DNA of 64,000 nucleotides from Mytilus californianus (taxonomy: Eukaryota > Mollusca > Bivalvia > Mytilida > Mytilidae): assembly GCF_021869535.1 (NCBI RefSeq), contig NW_026262734.1, positions 98,275,285 through 98,339,284 on the forward strand, written 5' to 3'. Positions 41,711 through 55,400 of the stretch are shown here, piece by piece. The translations under genes and the position numbers were made by a program. Below the pieces are notes generated by a model that was not told the origin of the DNA, did no database searches, and saw nothing but the letters and a program-made list of their open reading frames with translations. How positions within the stretch are numbered: the stretch's first letter is position 1; each line of letters opens with the position of its first letter.

Positions 41711-42044
41711 TTTTTGGAATACTATATGAATAAGAACAAAATATATCGAATAAGTAAAAATAAGTAAAATATTTAAAAAAAAAAAAAAAAACAATTAACA
41801 CAAAAAAAACAACATCTAGAAAAAGGCGGTCACCAAACTCATGTTTTACATATGATGGTCTAAGTTTGAGCCTGATGATACTGCTACTTGTAATTTCAGA
41901 TCATAATATTATATTAAGTCAGATCTTCTTTCATTCCCTATTTTACCCTACATTAAAAAGTTGTGTGTCATTGCAAAATCTTCGAATTACCTGTAAGATT
42001 ATTGAATTTTTAAGAGTTTGAATTTGGTCCTTTATGATTTTTTT

Positions 42045-42545
42045 CTCGCCTGCAACAAAAGAATACAGATACGGTATGTTACGAAGGTTCTGTCTGTCAT
42101 ATGTCCATTGTCCTTAACCTTATTTCCATGGTTCAGTGTCTGCTTGAAAACAAAATCGACAGTTTCTTTTGGTCATGTAAATTACTCACTTAATTTGAGT
42201 AATAGGATAAGGATATTTGGTTTATGAATTCTTTGCAAGGTCTACATGTCAGTTAGACTGGGCTAACCTGACCTCGACCACATTTCATGGATCATTTATC
42301 AAGGTTAAATTTTCGTGGTCAAGTTCGTATCTCAGATACTATAATCAATAGGTAAACTATATTTGGTGTATGGAATGATTATAATGTATACATGTCTGTC
42401 TGTCAGCTTTCATCTGACCTTGGTCTCATTTTCATGGTTCATTGGTCAATGATAAGTTTTCATGGTTTTATCAGTTAAACAGATACTATAAGCAACTATA
42501 GATCAATTATATTTGGTGTATGGAATGAATACTTTTATTCTATAC
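42045..42545 (+). repeat. Short copy of the 147-bp-type repeat family
   Basis: Shares 'TCTGTCATATGTCCATTGTC', 'TTTGGTGTATGGAATGATTA' and 'TCATTTTCATGGTTCATTGG' with 60975-62175. There are only about three degenerate units here. Confidence 0.75.
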
Positions 42546-43690
42546 AACAAAAAGTACATGCAAACACTTTATATTTATATTATCATTATTCTATTAAATA
42601 GTGCATCAGTATAGGAAATAAAGCTTCAAGTTGGGAAGTTGTGTGTGACTACAAGGAACTTTATTGAGATACGCATGTTATGGTCTCATTGGAATTTACC
42701 ACTCCTTCATTCAATTTCACCACATTGTTCCTATACTTTTTAAAGAAGTTATTAAATTGATTTCAGTTTAAATACTTTCCTGGAAGAAAATGTTGTAGCT
42801 ATTACTAGAGAATTTTTCTTGGAATTATTGAGCCGAGCGGAGCGAGGCGAAAATTTGTTATGTCTTTCCTGCCAAAAAAATATATTTCTTCATTGTAAAG
42901 GGAATAGTTGGGTGTGTGTCGCCTGTCTCCATATCTCAATGTCATAAAGGACAATTATTCACGTTAAGACATATTAAAAATGCCACACTTGAAGCATTGA
43001 AATATGCTCAATCATGAGTTTTGCGATTAAGCATGTAAGAAAACAACTATTAATATCATCAGTGTTGTATTATATGGAAAGGGGTGTGATATTAAGAAAA
43101 CCTTCGCCGAAAACCTGCAAAAACTGAAAGACTTCAAACCATTACTCCTAATCATAGTCATTCGTCATGTCCAACAAACAAACAGAAGATGGTCATGACT
43201 CACATGAATAAAACAGTAAACATCGAAATAAAATTTGAGGCCAAAAATTATGACATAATAGTTATAGATATGACATCTGAATCAAGTTCTGTTGAATAAT
43301 CAGATACTAATTTAGAGAGTATTCATCAAATTAGAATTATTAACACTATGATGTTAAAATACAGAATTGCTAAAATTGTATAAAAGTTTTATGATGCCCT
43401 CCTATCTGATGTATTGAAAAATTGAAAACCCCCCTTTACTTTTCCAAAAAATTTCAAGCCCTAATTATCTCCCACCCCTTCAGGTTGCAAATGACCAGTC
43501 TCTTATACATTTGCTGGATTAAATTAATGTTTGGAAATCTGGTTTTGCTTCTTTGTCAAGACTAAAAGTAAGAGAGGTTAAAAATAAGTTCAGAAGATGA
43601 AGGTGGGATATCATTTTGTTAATTATTACGATGGGGTTAGTTCTTGATTTCCGTGTTGGTTAAGTACCAGAAAGGAATAATAATCATTGA
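42546..43690. other. No gene seen
   Basis: AT-rich. It contains 'GAGCCGAGCGGAGCGAGGCG' near 42831, a GC-rich motif seen in dispersed animal repeats, but no coding segment. Confidence 0.35.
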
Positions 43691-43694
43691 TCAC

Positions 43695-43988
43695 ATCAGA
43701 ATGTTATATCCTAAAATACGACAATATCAGAATATGCATGATATAAATGTCAGAATATGAAAATATATCAGATTATGAAAATACCAGATTATGAAAATAT
43801 CAAATATCAGATTATGAAAATATAAGAATATGAAAATATCAGAATATGAAAATATATCAGATTATGAAAATATCAGATTATGAAAATATCAGAATATGGA
43901 AATATCAGATTATGAAAATATCAGAATATGAAAATATCAGAATATGAAAATATCAGAAAATGAAAATATCAGAATATGAAAATATCTA
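43695..43988 (+). repeat. 17-18-bp minisatellite
   Basis: More than a dozen tandem copies of ATATCAGAATATGAAA with A/T variants (ATATCAGATTATGAAA). Confidence 0.92.
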
Positions 43989-44407
43989 AAGGATTTCCAG
44001 CATGATCTTAAACATCCTTCCAACAATCAAAAGATTTAATGAACCATGTAAAACATTGAATGATACAGATAATGGCTTTGTATAGAAAGAACATTTGAAT
44101 GAGAAAATTCATCGACATATCATATATATCATGTCTTGTTATTTGTAGGAACTTGCAAATACAGTACTGTTTTGGGAGGAATTGAAATAAACAGAATGAC
44201 TCATAATGACAAAAGACAACAAACCATGCATAAGATATAGAATTTTGGTTGCTGAATGGTAAGCAAATTGAAATTATATAGTGATTAACCTTTTGTATCA
44301 TAGAAGGGATAGCAAATGTTTTCAATCTTGTTACATCTTATGGCCCTAAAATAAGTTATCCCCTTTAAAATCAAGTATACTCAAATAATGTTAAAATTAA
44401 TAACTAA
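43989..44407. other. No gene seen
   Basis: AT-rich sequence. A 105-codon minus-strand frame (44008-44325) has no recognised domain. Confidence 0.35.
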
Positions 44408-44697
44408 TAACACATTGCCATAGAAGCGAGAGGTTTGGCTAGCCATAAAACCAGGTTCAACCCACCATCTTTTTTTAAAATGTCCTGTAACAAGTCAGGA
44501 ATATGGCAGTTGTTATCAAATAGTCCGTTTCTTTGTATGCTGGCGTTCGTTTTTGTAGCAGTTCAGTGTTCTGTTATTCCGTTGTTTTCCTCTTATAGTT
44601 GATGTGTTTCCCTCGGTTTTGGTTTGTGACGCGGATTTGTTTTCGCTTAATCGATTTATGGCTATTGAACAGCGGTATACCACTGTTGCCTTTATAT
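44408..44697 (+). repeat. Dispersed repeat R4 copy
   Basis: Matches 16505-16850 across 'TTTGGCTAGCCATAAAACCA', 'AAGTCAGGAATATGGCAGTT' and 'AATCGATTTATGGCTATTGA'. Confidence 0.85.
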
Positions 44698-45354
44698 AAT
44701 AACAAAATTTAGAAAGAGGGGTTCACATACAAATTTTCATGATAGAATGTTGTCAAAAGCAATTAGAAAATGAAAAAGCTTACAATTATTTTCAACCTGG
44801 CCACAAGTGTATTTATGCTTGTCCTTCATAACTATGTAAATTCTGATAGCATAGTACTAGGTATATTTTCATAAAAGTCCTCTAAGTACAGTCTAAAAGC
44901 ATAGCACTAAGTAAATTCTTATAGCATAGCACTAAATAAATTCTTATGGCATAGCACTAGGCATATTCCGATATCATCACACTAGATTAATTCTTGAAGC
45001 ATAGTATTTTGGACATTCTTAAAACACAACACTAGTTACATTCTTGTAGCATAGCACTAAGAGCATTCCACTAAGTTAATTATTTTACAGTACACTGTAC
45101 ATTTTTATAACACAGCATTTGGTAAATTTCTTATAACATATCAGTAGGTACTTTCTTATAACATATAAGTAGGTACTTTCTTATAACATATCAGTAGGTA
45201 CTTTCTTATATCATATCAGTAGGTACTTTCTTATAACATTACACACTTATAGCAGTACACTAAGTACAATCTTAAAGCATAGCAAGTACATTCTCATAGC
45301 AAAACACTTGATACATTCGTATAGCATAGCACTAGGTACATGATTATAGTATAT

Positions 45355-46258
45355 GACCTTGTTGTAGGGTATGAATGATTCGTTCATTATTGAAGACCCT
45401 ACATCAACTGTCAAGATGAAGAACAGGAATAAAAGCCCTGCTCGTTAATAATTTTCCATGTTTTCTATGTATTGTGTGCGATTTTGTCCCATGTACATTT
45501 ACTCCATATCCTTTCATTTTCTATACAATAAGGCCGTTAGTTTTCTCGTTTGAATTGATTTACACTAGGACACACCCGCTAAATCGCGGGTCCGTGATTG
45601 ACAAAGTATTTACGCCTTATTTTCAGCCTAGATTTTTAATATTCATATTGTCATTTGATAAAGTTACGCTGATTATAAGGGGCACAGTTTTCTCTGCTTT
45701 CAAACGTTTTTCTTTTTGAATCCATCTGGTTGTTCTTACTACAATCGGAAATTACTTGTAGAAACATTTTTTGGTCAATGATTGAATTTAGTGGTATCAA
45801 TTCCTGTATAATGACGACATTTAGGTGGGATTATGACCCGGGTATATAGCAGATCCCATATACACCGTTTGGTGGTGTGCCTGACAGAGGCGGAACGTAC
45901 AGATTTGGTAACAGGTAACAGGTACTACTGATATCGATATCGGATTCGACCCGGAACTTGTTAATTATTGGTTTTATTTATTATGTGGAAAACAAAAGGG
46001 CATGGAATGGTGTAATTTTTAATCAACACCATTGTCCTATATTAGTTAAATATAAAGTTGAATTCTTTGATTCGTCGTTTTTGCGTCATGCCGGCTAACA
46101 AATTGGACCTCGTTATTTTAGTATTATAGATTTGTCATTTCGGGGCCTTCATAGCTGACTATGCGGTATAAGATTTACTCATTGTTGAAGGTGCTATGAT
46201 GACATATAGTTGTTAGTTTCTGTGTCATTGGCAACCATACCACATCTTCTTATTTTTA
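45355..46258 (-). repeat. R3-related repeat interrupted by another insertion, within the satellite
   Basis: Left part 'GGCCGTTAGTTTTCTCG' (~45531) and right part 'TTGTCATTTCGGGGCCTTCA' to 'CATACCACATCTTCTT' are the two halves of a minus-strand relative of R3. They are split by about 560 bp (45565-46129) that begins near 'CACCCGCTAAATCGCGGGTC'. The whole lies between 25-bp satellite units, so insertions were stacked in the array. Confidence 0.6.
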
Positions 46259-46292
46259 TATAGCAATACACTAAATACATTCTTAAAGCATA

Positions 46293-46450
46293 CAGTGGCG
46301 GATCCAGAAATTTTCATAAGTGGGGGCCCACTGACTGCCTAAGAGGGGGCCCGCTTTAGTCATGCATCAGTGATTCTCTAAATAATCAACCAAATTTTTC
46401 CCAAAAAAGGGGGACGGGCACCCTGCCCCCCTCCCCTAAATCCGCCTCTG
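46293..46450. mobile_element. 158-bp MITE inserted in the satellite
   Basis: Begins CAGTGGCGGATCC and ends AAATCCGCCTCTG (terminal inverted repeats matching at 10 of 13 bases). GCATA lies on both sides (46288-46292 and 46451-46455) and is present only once in normal satellite units, so it is the target-site duplication. There is no coding capacity. The GC-rich interior (GGGGGCCC, CCTGCCCCCCTCCCC) stands out against the AT-rich array. Confidence 0.85.
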
Positions 46451-49400
46451 GCATAGCAGGTACATTATCATAGCAATACACTTATTATGGTGATACAATA
46501 AGTACATTCTTAAAGCATAGCAGGTACATAATTATAGCAATACTATTATAGTATAACACTAAGTACATTCCTAAAGCATAACACTAGGTTCATTCTTATA
46601 GCAATAGCACTAGGTACATTATTATAGTAAAACACTAAGTACATTCTTATCGTATAGCAGTAGATACACTCCTAGAGCATTGAACTAGGAACATTGTTAT
46701 AGTAAAACACTAAGTACATTCTAATAGCCTAACACTAGGTACATTATTATATTTATACATTAATTCCCTTCTTATAGCTTAGCACTGGGTCAATTCTTCT
46801 AGCATAGCACTAGGTACAGTATTATTGTAAAACACATTCTAAAAGCATAGCAAGTACAATAGGATTGCATAACATTAGGTACATTTTTATAGCTTAGCAC
46901 TAGGTACATCCTTTCAGCATTTAGCACTAAGAGCATCTGCATTATATTCCACTAAGTAAATTCTTATATCATTCTTATAGCTTAGCACTAGATATATCCT
47001 TTCAGCATTTAGCACTAAGAGCATCTGCATTATATTCCACTAAGTAAATTCTTATAACATTAAACTAGGTACATTCTAATAACATAGCACTAAGTACTCA
47101 ATCGGATGTATGAGAAGCTATACCCTTTAATACTCTATCAGATGTAGATTAGACTGGATCAGTACTCTATCAGATGTGAGAGAAGCTGTACCCTTACTCA
47201 ATCACATGCATATGAGACTGCCTGTGTTCTCAATCAGATGCATATGAGACAGCCTGGGTTCTCTATCAGAATGAGAAGCTGTACCCTTACTCGATCAGAT
47301 GAATATGATACTGTATACATACTCAATCACATGTATGAGAAGGTGTATTCTTACTCATTCAGATGTAAATGAAATCCTAAACGTATCAGATGCATGTCAG
47401 CCTATTATGGTAATACACTAAGTACATTCTTATAGCATAGGTATGGTAAATCCCGAAAGCATAACACTAGGTCGATTGATGTAGCATAGCACTAGGTCCA
47501 TTCTTATATCATACCACTGGGAACATTATTATAGTTATCCACTTAGAACATTCTATAGCATAACACTAGGTCCATTCTTCTAGCATAGCACTAGGTTCAT
47601 TATTATATTTATACATTAATTCCATTCTTATAGCATAGCACTAGGTCAATTCTTATAGCATAGCACTAGGTCCATTCTTGTAGCATAGCACAAGGTGCAT
47701 AATAATATTAATACACTAAGTACATTCTAAAAGAATAGCAAGTACAATATGATAGCATTACATTAGGTACATTTTTATAGCTTAGCACTAGGTACATTCT
47801 ATCAGCATTTAGCACTAAGAACATTTGCATTATATTCCATTAAGTAAATTCTTATAACATTAAACTAGGTACATTCTAATAACATAGCACTAAGTACTCA
47901 ATCGGATGTATGAGAAGCTATACCCTTACTCTATCAGATGTAGAGGAGACTGGATCAGTACTCAATCAGATGTGAGAGAAGCTGTACCCTTACTCAATCA
48001 CATGCATATGAGACTGCCTGTGTTCTCAATCAGATGCATATGAGACAGCCTGGGTTCTCTATCAGAATGAGAAGCTGTACCCTTACTCGATCAGATGAAT
48101 ATGATACTGTATACATACTCAATCACATGTATGAGAAGGTGTATTCTTACTCACTCAGATGTAAATGAAATCATAAACGTATCAGATGCATGTCAGCCTG
48201 TATCCTTCATGTATCGGATGTATCGTTCTTATAGCACAGCACAATTCATTCGTATTGCATACCAATAGATACATTATTAAAGTAATACACTAAGTACATT
48301 CTTATAGCATAGCACTAAGTACATTCGTTTGCATAGCACTAGGTCTATTGCTGTAGCAGAGCACTAGGTCCCTTCTTATAGCATAGCACTAGGTCCATTT
48401 GTATAGCACACGAATAGATAGATTATTAAAGTAATACACTAATTACATTCTTATAGCAAATCACTAGGTACATTATTATAGTGATACACTAAGTACATTC
48501 TTATAGCATAGCACTAGGTCAATTCTGCATGTCAGCCTGTATCTTTAATGTATCAGATGAATGTCAGTCTGTATCCTTCATGTATCAGATGTATTATTCT
48601 TATAGCATAGCACTAGGTCCATTCGTATACATACAAATAGATACATTATTATAGTAATACACTATGTATTACATTCTAATAGCATATGACTAGGTACATT
48701 ATTATAGCATAGCACAAGGTCCATTCGTGTAGCTTAGCACTACGTACATTATTATAGTGATACACTAAGAACATTCTAATAGCAACCAAATGGTCCATTC
48801 TTATAGCATAGTACTAGGTCTGTTCTTGTAATATAGAACTACGTACATTACTATAGTAATACACTAAGTACATTCTTATAGCAACCCACTAGGTCCATTC
48901 TTATAGCATAGTACTAGGTACATTCTTGTTATATAGAACTACGTACATTATTATAGTAATACACTAAGTACATTCTTATAGCATAGCACTAGGTACATAA
49001 TTATAGCATAGCACTAGGTCCATTCGTGAAGCATAGCACTACGTACATTATTATAGTGATACATTAAGTACATTCCTATAGCAAGCCACTAGGTCCATTC
49101 TTATAGCATAGTTCTAGGTCTGTTCTTGTAATATAGAACTACGTACATTGTTAGAGTTATACAGTAGGTACATTCTGATAGCAACCCACTAGGTCCATTC
49201 TTATAGCATAGTACTAGGTACATTATCATATTCATACATTAATTGAATGCTTATAGAATAGCACTAGGTTACTTCTTAGAGCACACCACTAGGTCCATTC
49301 TTGTAGCATAGCACGAGGTACATTATTATATTAATACACTAAGTACATTCTAAAAACATAACACGGACAATATGATAGCATTGCATTAGGTACATTCTGA

Positions 49401-52400
49401 TAGCATAGCACTAGGTACATTAGTATAGTAATACACTAAGTATATTCTTAAAACACATCAGGTACTATCTTATAGCACGAAGTACTTTTTCATAACATTA
49501 AACTAGGAACATTCTAATAAGATAGCACTTAGTACTCAATCGGATGTATGAGAAGCTATACCTTTACTCTATCATACATACTCAATCACATGTATGAGAA
49601 GGTGTATTCTTACTCACTCAGATGTAAATGAAATCCTAAACGTATCAGATGCATGTCAGCCTGTATCCTTCATGTATCGGATGTATCGTTCTTATAGCAT
49701 AGCACTAGGTTCATTCGTATTGCATACCAATAGATACATTATTAAAGTAATACACTAATTACATTCTTATAGCATAGCACTAAGTACATTTGTTTGCATA
49801 GCACTAGGTATATTGCTGTAGCAGAGCAATAGGTCCCTTCTTATAGCATAGCACTAGGCCCATTTGTATAGCACACGAATAGATAGATTATTAAAGTAAT
49901 ACACTAATTACATTCTTATATTCTTATAGCAAATCACTAGGTACATTATTATAGTGATACACTAAGTACATTCTTGTAGCATAGCACGAGGTACATCAGT
50001 ATATTAATACACTAAGTACATTCTAAAAACATAACACGTACAATATGATAGCATTGCATTAGGTACATTCTGATAGCATAGCACTAGGTACATTAGTATA
50101 GTAATACACTAAGTATATTCTTAAAGCACATCAGGTACTATCTTATAGCACTAAGTACTTTTTCATAACATTAAACTAGGAACATTCTAATAACATAGCA
50201 CTTAGTACTCAATCGGATGTATGAGAAGCTACACCCTTACTCTATCAGATGTAGATAAGACTGGATCAGTACTCTATCAGATGTGAGAGAAGCTGTACCC
50301 TTACTCAATCACATGCATATGAGACTGCCTGTGTTCTCAATCAGATGCATATGAGACAGCCTGGGTTTTCTATCAGAATGATAAGCTGTACCTTTACTCG
50401 ATCAAATGAATATGATACTGTATACATACTCAATCACATGTATGAGAAGGTGTATTCTTACTCACTCAGATGTAAACAAAATCCTAAACGTATTAGATGC
50501 ATGTCAGCCTGTATCTATCATGTATCGGATGTATTGTTCTTATAGCATAGCACTAGGTTCATTCGTATTGCATACCAATAGATACATTATTAAAGTAATA
50601 CACTAATTACATTCTTATAGCAAATCACTAGGTACATTATTTTAGTGATACACTAAGTACATTCTTATAGCAACCCACTAGGTTCATTCTTATAGCATAG
50701 CACTAGGTACATTATTATGGTAATACACTAATTACATTCTTATAGCATAGCATTAAGTACATTCGTTTGCATAGCACTAGGTCTATTGCTGTAGCAGAGC
50801 ACAAGGTCCCTTCTTATAGCATAGCACTAGGTCCATTTGTATAGCACACCAATAGATAGATTATTAAAGTAATACACTAATTACATTCTTATAGCAAATC
50901 ACTAGGTACATTATTATAGTGATACACTAAGTACATTCTTATAGCATAGCACTAGGTCAATTCTTATAGCATAGCACTAGGTTCATTCTTGTAGCATAGC
51001 ACGAGGTACATTGTTATATTAATACACTAAGTACATTCTAAAAACATAACACGTACAATATGATAGCATTGCATTAGGTACATTCTGATAGCATAGCACT
51101 AGGTACATTACTATAGTAATACACTAAATATATTCTTAAAGCACATCAGGTACTATCTTATAGCACGAAGTACTTTTTCATAACATTAAACTAGGAACAT
51201 TCTAATAACATAGCACTTAGTACTCAATCGGATGTATGAGAAGCTATACCCTTACTCTATCAGATGTAGATGAGACTGGATCAGTACTCAATCAGATGTG
51301 AGAGAAGCTGTACCCTTACTCAATCACATGCATATGAGACTGCCTGTGTTCTCAATCAGATGCATATGAGACAGCCTGGGTTCTCTATCAGAATGATAAG
51401 CTGTACCTTTACTCGATCAGACGAATATGATACTGTATACATACTCAATCACATGTATGAGAAGGTGTATTCTTACTCACTCAGATGTAAATGAAATCAT
51501 AAACTTATCAGATGTATGTCAGTCTGTATCCTTCATGTATCAGATGTATTATTCTTACAGCATAGCACTAGGTCCATTCGTATACATACAAATAGATACA
51601 TTATTATAGTAATACACTATTTATTACATTCTTATAGCAAATGACTAGGTACATTATTATAGCATAGCACAAGGTCCATTCGTGTAGCTTAGCACTACGT
51701 ACATTATTATAGTGATACACTAAGAACATTCTAATAGCAACCAAATGGTCCATTCTTATAGCATAGTACTAGGTCTGTTCTTGTAATATAGAACTACGTA
51801 CATTACTATAGTAATACACTAAGTACATTCTTATAGCAACCCACTAGGTCCATTCTTATAGCATAGTACTAGGTACATTCGTGTAATATAGAACTACGTA
51901 CATTATTATAGTAATACACTAAGTACATTCTTATAGCATAGCACTAGGTACATAATTATAGCATAGCACTAGGTCCATTCGTGAAGCATAGCACTACGTA
52001 CATTATTATAGTGATACATTAAGTACATTCCTATAGCAAGCCACTAGGTCCATTCTTATAGCATAGTACTAGGTCTGTTCTTGTAATATAGAACTACGTA
52101 CATTGTTAGAGTTATACAGTAGGTACATTCTGATAGCAACCCACTAGGTCCATTCTTATAGCATAGTACTAGGTACATTATCATATTCATACATTAATTG
52201 AATGCTTATAGCATAGCACTAGGTTACTTCTTATAGCATACCACTAGGTCCATTCTTGTAGCATAGCACGAGGTACATTATTATATTAATACACTAAGTA
52301 CATTCTAAAAACATAACACGGACAATATGATAGCATTGCATTAGGTACATTCTGATAGCATAGCACTAGGTACATTAGTATAGTAATACACTAAGTATAT

Positions 52401-55400
52401 TCTTAAAACACATCAGGTACTATCTTATAGCACGAAGTACTTTTTCATAACATTAAACTAGGAACATTCTAATAACATAGCACTAAGTACTCAATCGGAT
52501 GTATGAGAAGCTATACCCTTACTCTATCAGATGTAGAGGAGACTGGATCAGTACTCAATCAGATGTGAGAGAAGCTGTACCCTTACTCAATCACATGCAT
52601 ATGAGACTGCCTGTGTTCTCAATCAGATGCATATGAGACAGCCTGGGTTCTCTATCAGAATGATAAGCTGTACCCTTACTCGATCAGATGAAAATGATAC
52701 TGTATACATACTCAATCACATGTATGAGAAGGTGTATTCTTACTCACTCAGATGTAAATGAAATCCTAAACGTATCAGATGCATGTCGGCCTGTATCCTT
52801 CATGTATCGGATGTATCGTTCTTATAGCACAGCACAATTCATTCGTATTGCATACCAATAGATACATTATTAAAGTAATACCCTAAGTACATTCTTATAG
52901 CATAGCACTAAGTACATTCGTTTGCATAGCACTAGGTCTATTGCTTTAGCAGAGCACTAGGTCCCTTCTTATAGCATAGCACTAGGTCCATTTGTATAGC
53001 ACACGAATAGATAGATTATTAAAGTAATACACTAATTACATTCTTATAGCAAATCACTAGGTACATTATTATACTAGTGATACACTAAGTACATTCTTAT
53101 AGCATAGCACTAGGTCAATTCTTATAGCATAGCACTAGGTCCATTCTTGTAGCATAGCACGAGGTACATTCTTGTAGCATAGCACGAGGTACATTATTAT
53201 ATTAATACACTAAGTACATTTTAAAAACATAAAACGTACAATATGATAGCATTGCATTAGGTACATTCTGATAGCATAGCACTAGGTACATTAGTATAGT
53301 AATACACTAAGTATATTCTTAAAACACATCAGGTACTATCTTATAGCACTAAGTACTTTTTCATAACATTAAACTAGGAACATTCTAATAAGATAGCACT
53401 TAGTACTCAATCGGATGTATGAGAAGCTATACCCTTACTCTATCAGATGTAGAGGAGACTGGATCAGTACTCAATCAGATGTGAGAGAAGCTGTACCCTT
53501 ACTCAATCACATGCATATGAGACTGCCTGTGTTCTCAATCAGATGCATATGAGACAGCCTGGGTTCTCTATCAGAATGATAAGCTGTACCCTTACTCGAT
53601 CAGATGAATATGATACTGTATACATACTCAATCACATGTATGAGAAGTAGTATTCTTACTCACTCAGATGTAAATGAAATCCTAAACGTATCAGATGCAT
53701 GTCAGCCTGTATCCTTCATGTATCGGATGTATCGTTCTTATAGCATAGCACTAGGTTCATTCGTATTGCATACCAATAGATACATTATTAAAGTAATACA
53801 CTAAGTACATTCTTATAGCATAGCACTAAGTACATTCGTTTGCATAGCACTAGGTATATTGCTTTAGCAGAGCACTAGGTCCCTTCTTATAGCATAGCAC
53901 TAGGTCTATTTGTATAGCACACGAATAGATAGATTATTAAAGTAATTCACTAATTACATTCTTAAAGCAAATCACTAGGTACATTATTATGTGATACACT
54001 AAGTACATTCTTATAGCATAGCACTCGGTCAATTCTTATAGCATAGCACTAGGTCCATTCTTGTAGCATAGCACTAGGTCCATTTGTATAGCACACAAAC
54101 AGATAGATTATTAAAGTAATACACTAATTACATTCTTATAGCAAATCACTAGGCACATTATTATAGTGATACACTAAGTACATTCTTATAGCATAGCAAT
54201 AGGTCAATTCTTATAGCATAGCACTAGGTCCATTCTTGTAGCATAACACGAGGTACATTATTATATTAATACACTAAGTACATTTTAAAAACATAACACG
54301 TACAATATGATAGCATTGCATTAGGTACATTCTGATAGCATAGCACTAGGTACATTAGTATAGTAATACACTAAGTATATTCTTAAAACACATCAGGTAC
54401 TATCTTATAGCACTAAGTACTTTTTCATAACATTAAACTAGGAACATTCTAATAAGATAGCACTTAGTACTCAATCGGATGTATGAGAAGCTATACCTTT
54501 ACTCTATCATACATACTCAATCACATGTATGAGAAGGTGTATTCTTACTCACCCAGATGTAAATGAAATCCTAAACGTATCAGATGCATGTCAGCCTGTA
54601 TCCTTCATGTATCGGATGTATCGTTCTTATAGCATAGCACTAGGTTCATTCGTATTGCATACCAATAGATACATTATTAAAGTAATACACTAATTACATT
54701 CTTATAGCAAATCACTAGGTACATTATTTTAGTGATACACTAAGTACATTCTTATAGCAATCCACTAGGTCCATTCTTATAGCATAGCACTAGGTACACT
54801 ATTAAAGTGATACACTAAGCACACTCGTATAATAACCCACTTGGTCCATTCTTATAGCATAACACTAGGTACATTATAAAAGCATAGCATTAGGTACAAT
54901 ATTATGGGAATACACTATGTACATTCTTATAGCATAGCACTAAATACATTCTTATGTATAGCACTAGGTATATTGCTGCAGCTTAGCACTAGGTCCATTC
55001 TTATAGGATAGCACTAAGTCCATTCTTGTAGCATAGCACGAGGTACATAATCATATTCATACACTAAGTACATTCTAAAAGCATAGCAAGTACAATAGGT
55101 TAGCATTACATTAGGCACATGTTTATAGCTTATTACTAGGTACATCCTTTCAGTATTAAGTACTAAGAGCATTTCATTATATTCCACTTAGTAAATTTTT
55201 GAAACATTAAACTAGGTACATTCTAAGAACATAACACTTAGTACTCAATCGGATGTATGAGAAGCTATACCCTTACTCTACCAGATGTAGATGAGACTGG
55301 ATGAGTACTTAATCAGATGTGAAAGAAGCTGTACCCTTACTCAATCACATGCATATGAGACTGCCTGTGTTCTCAATCAGATGCATATGAGACAGCTTGG

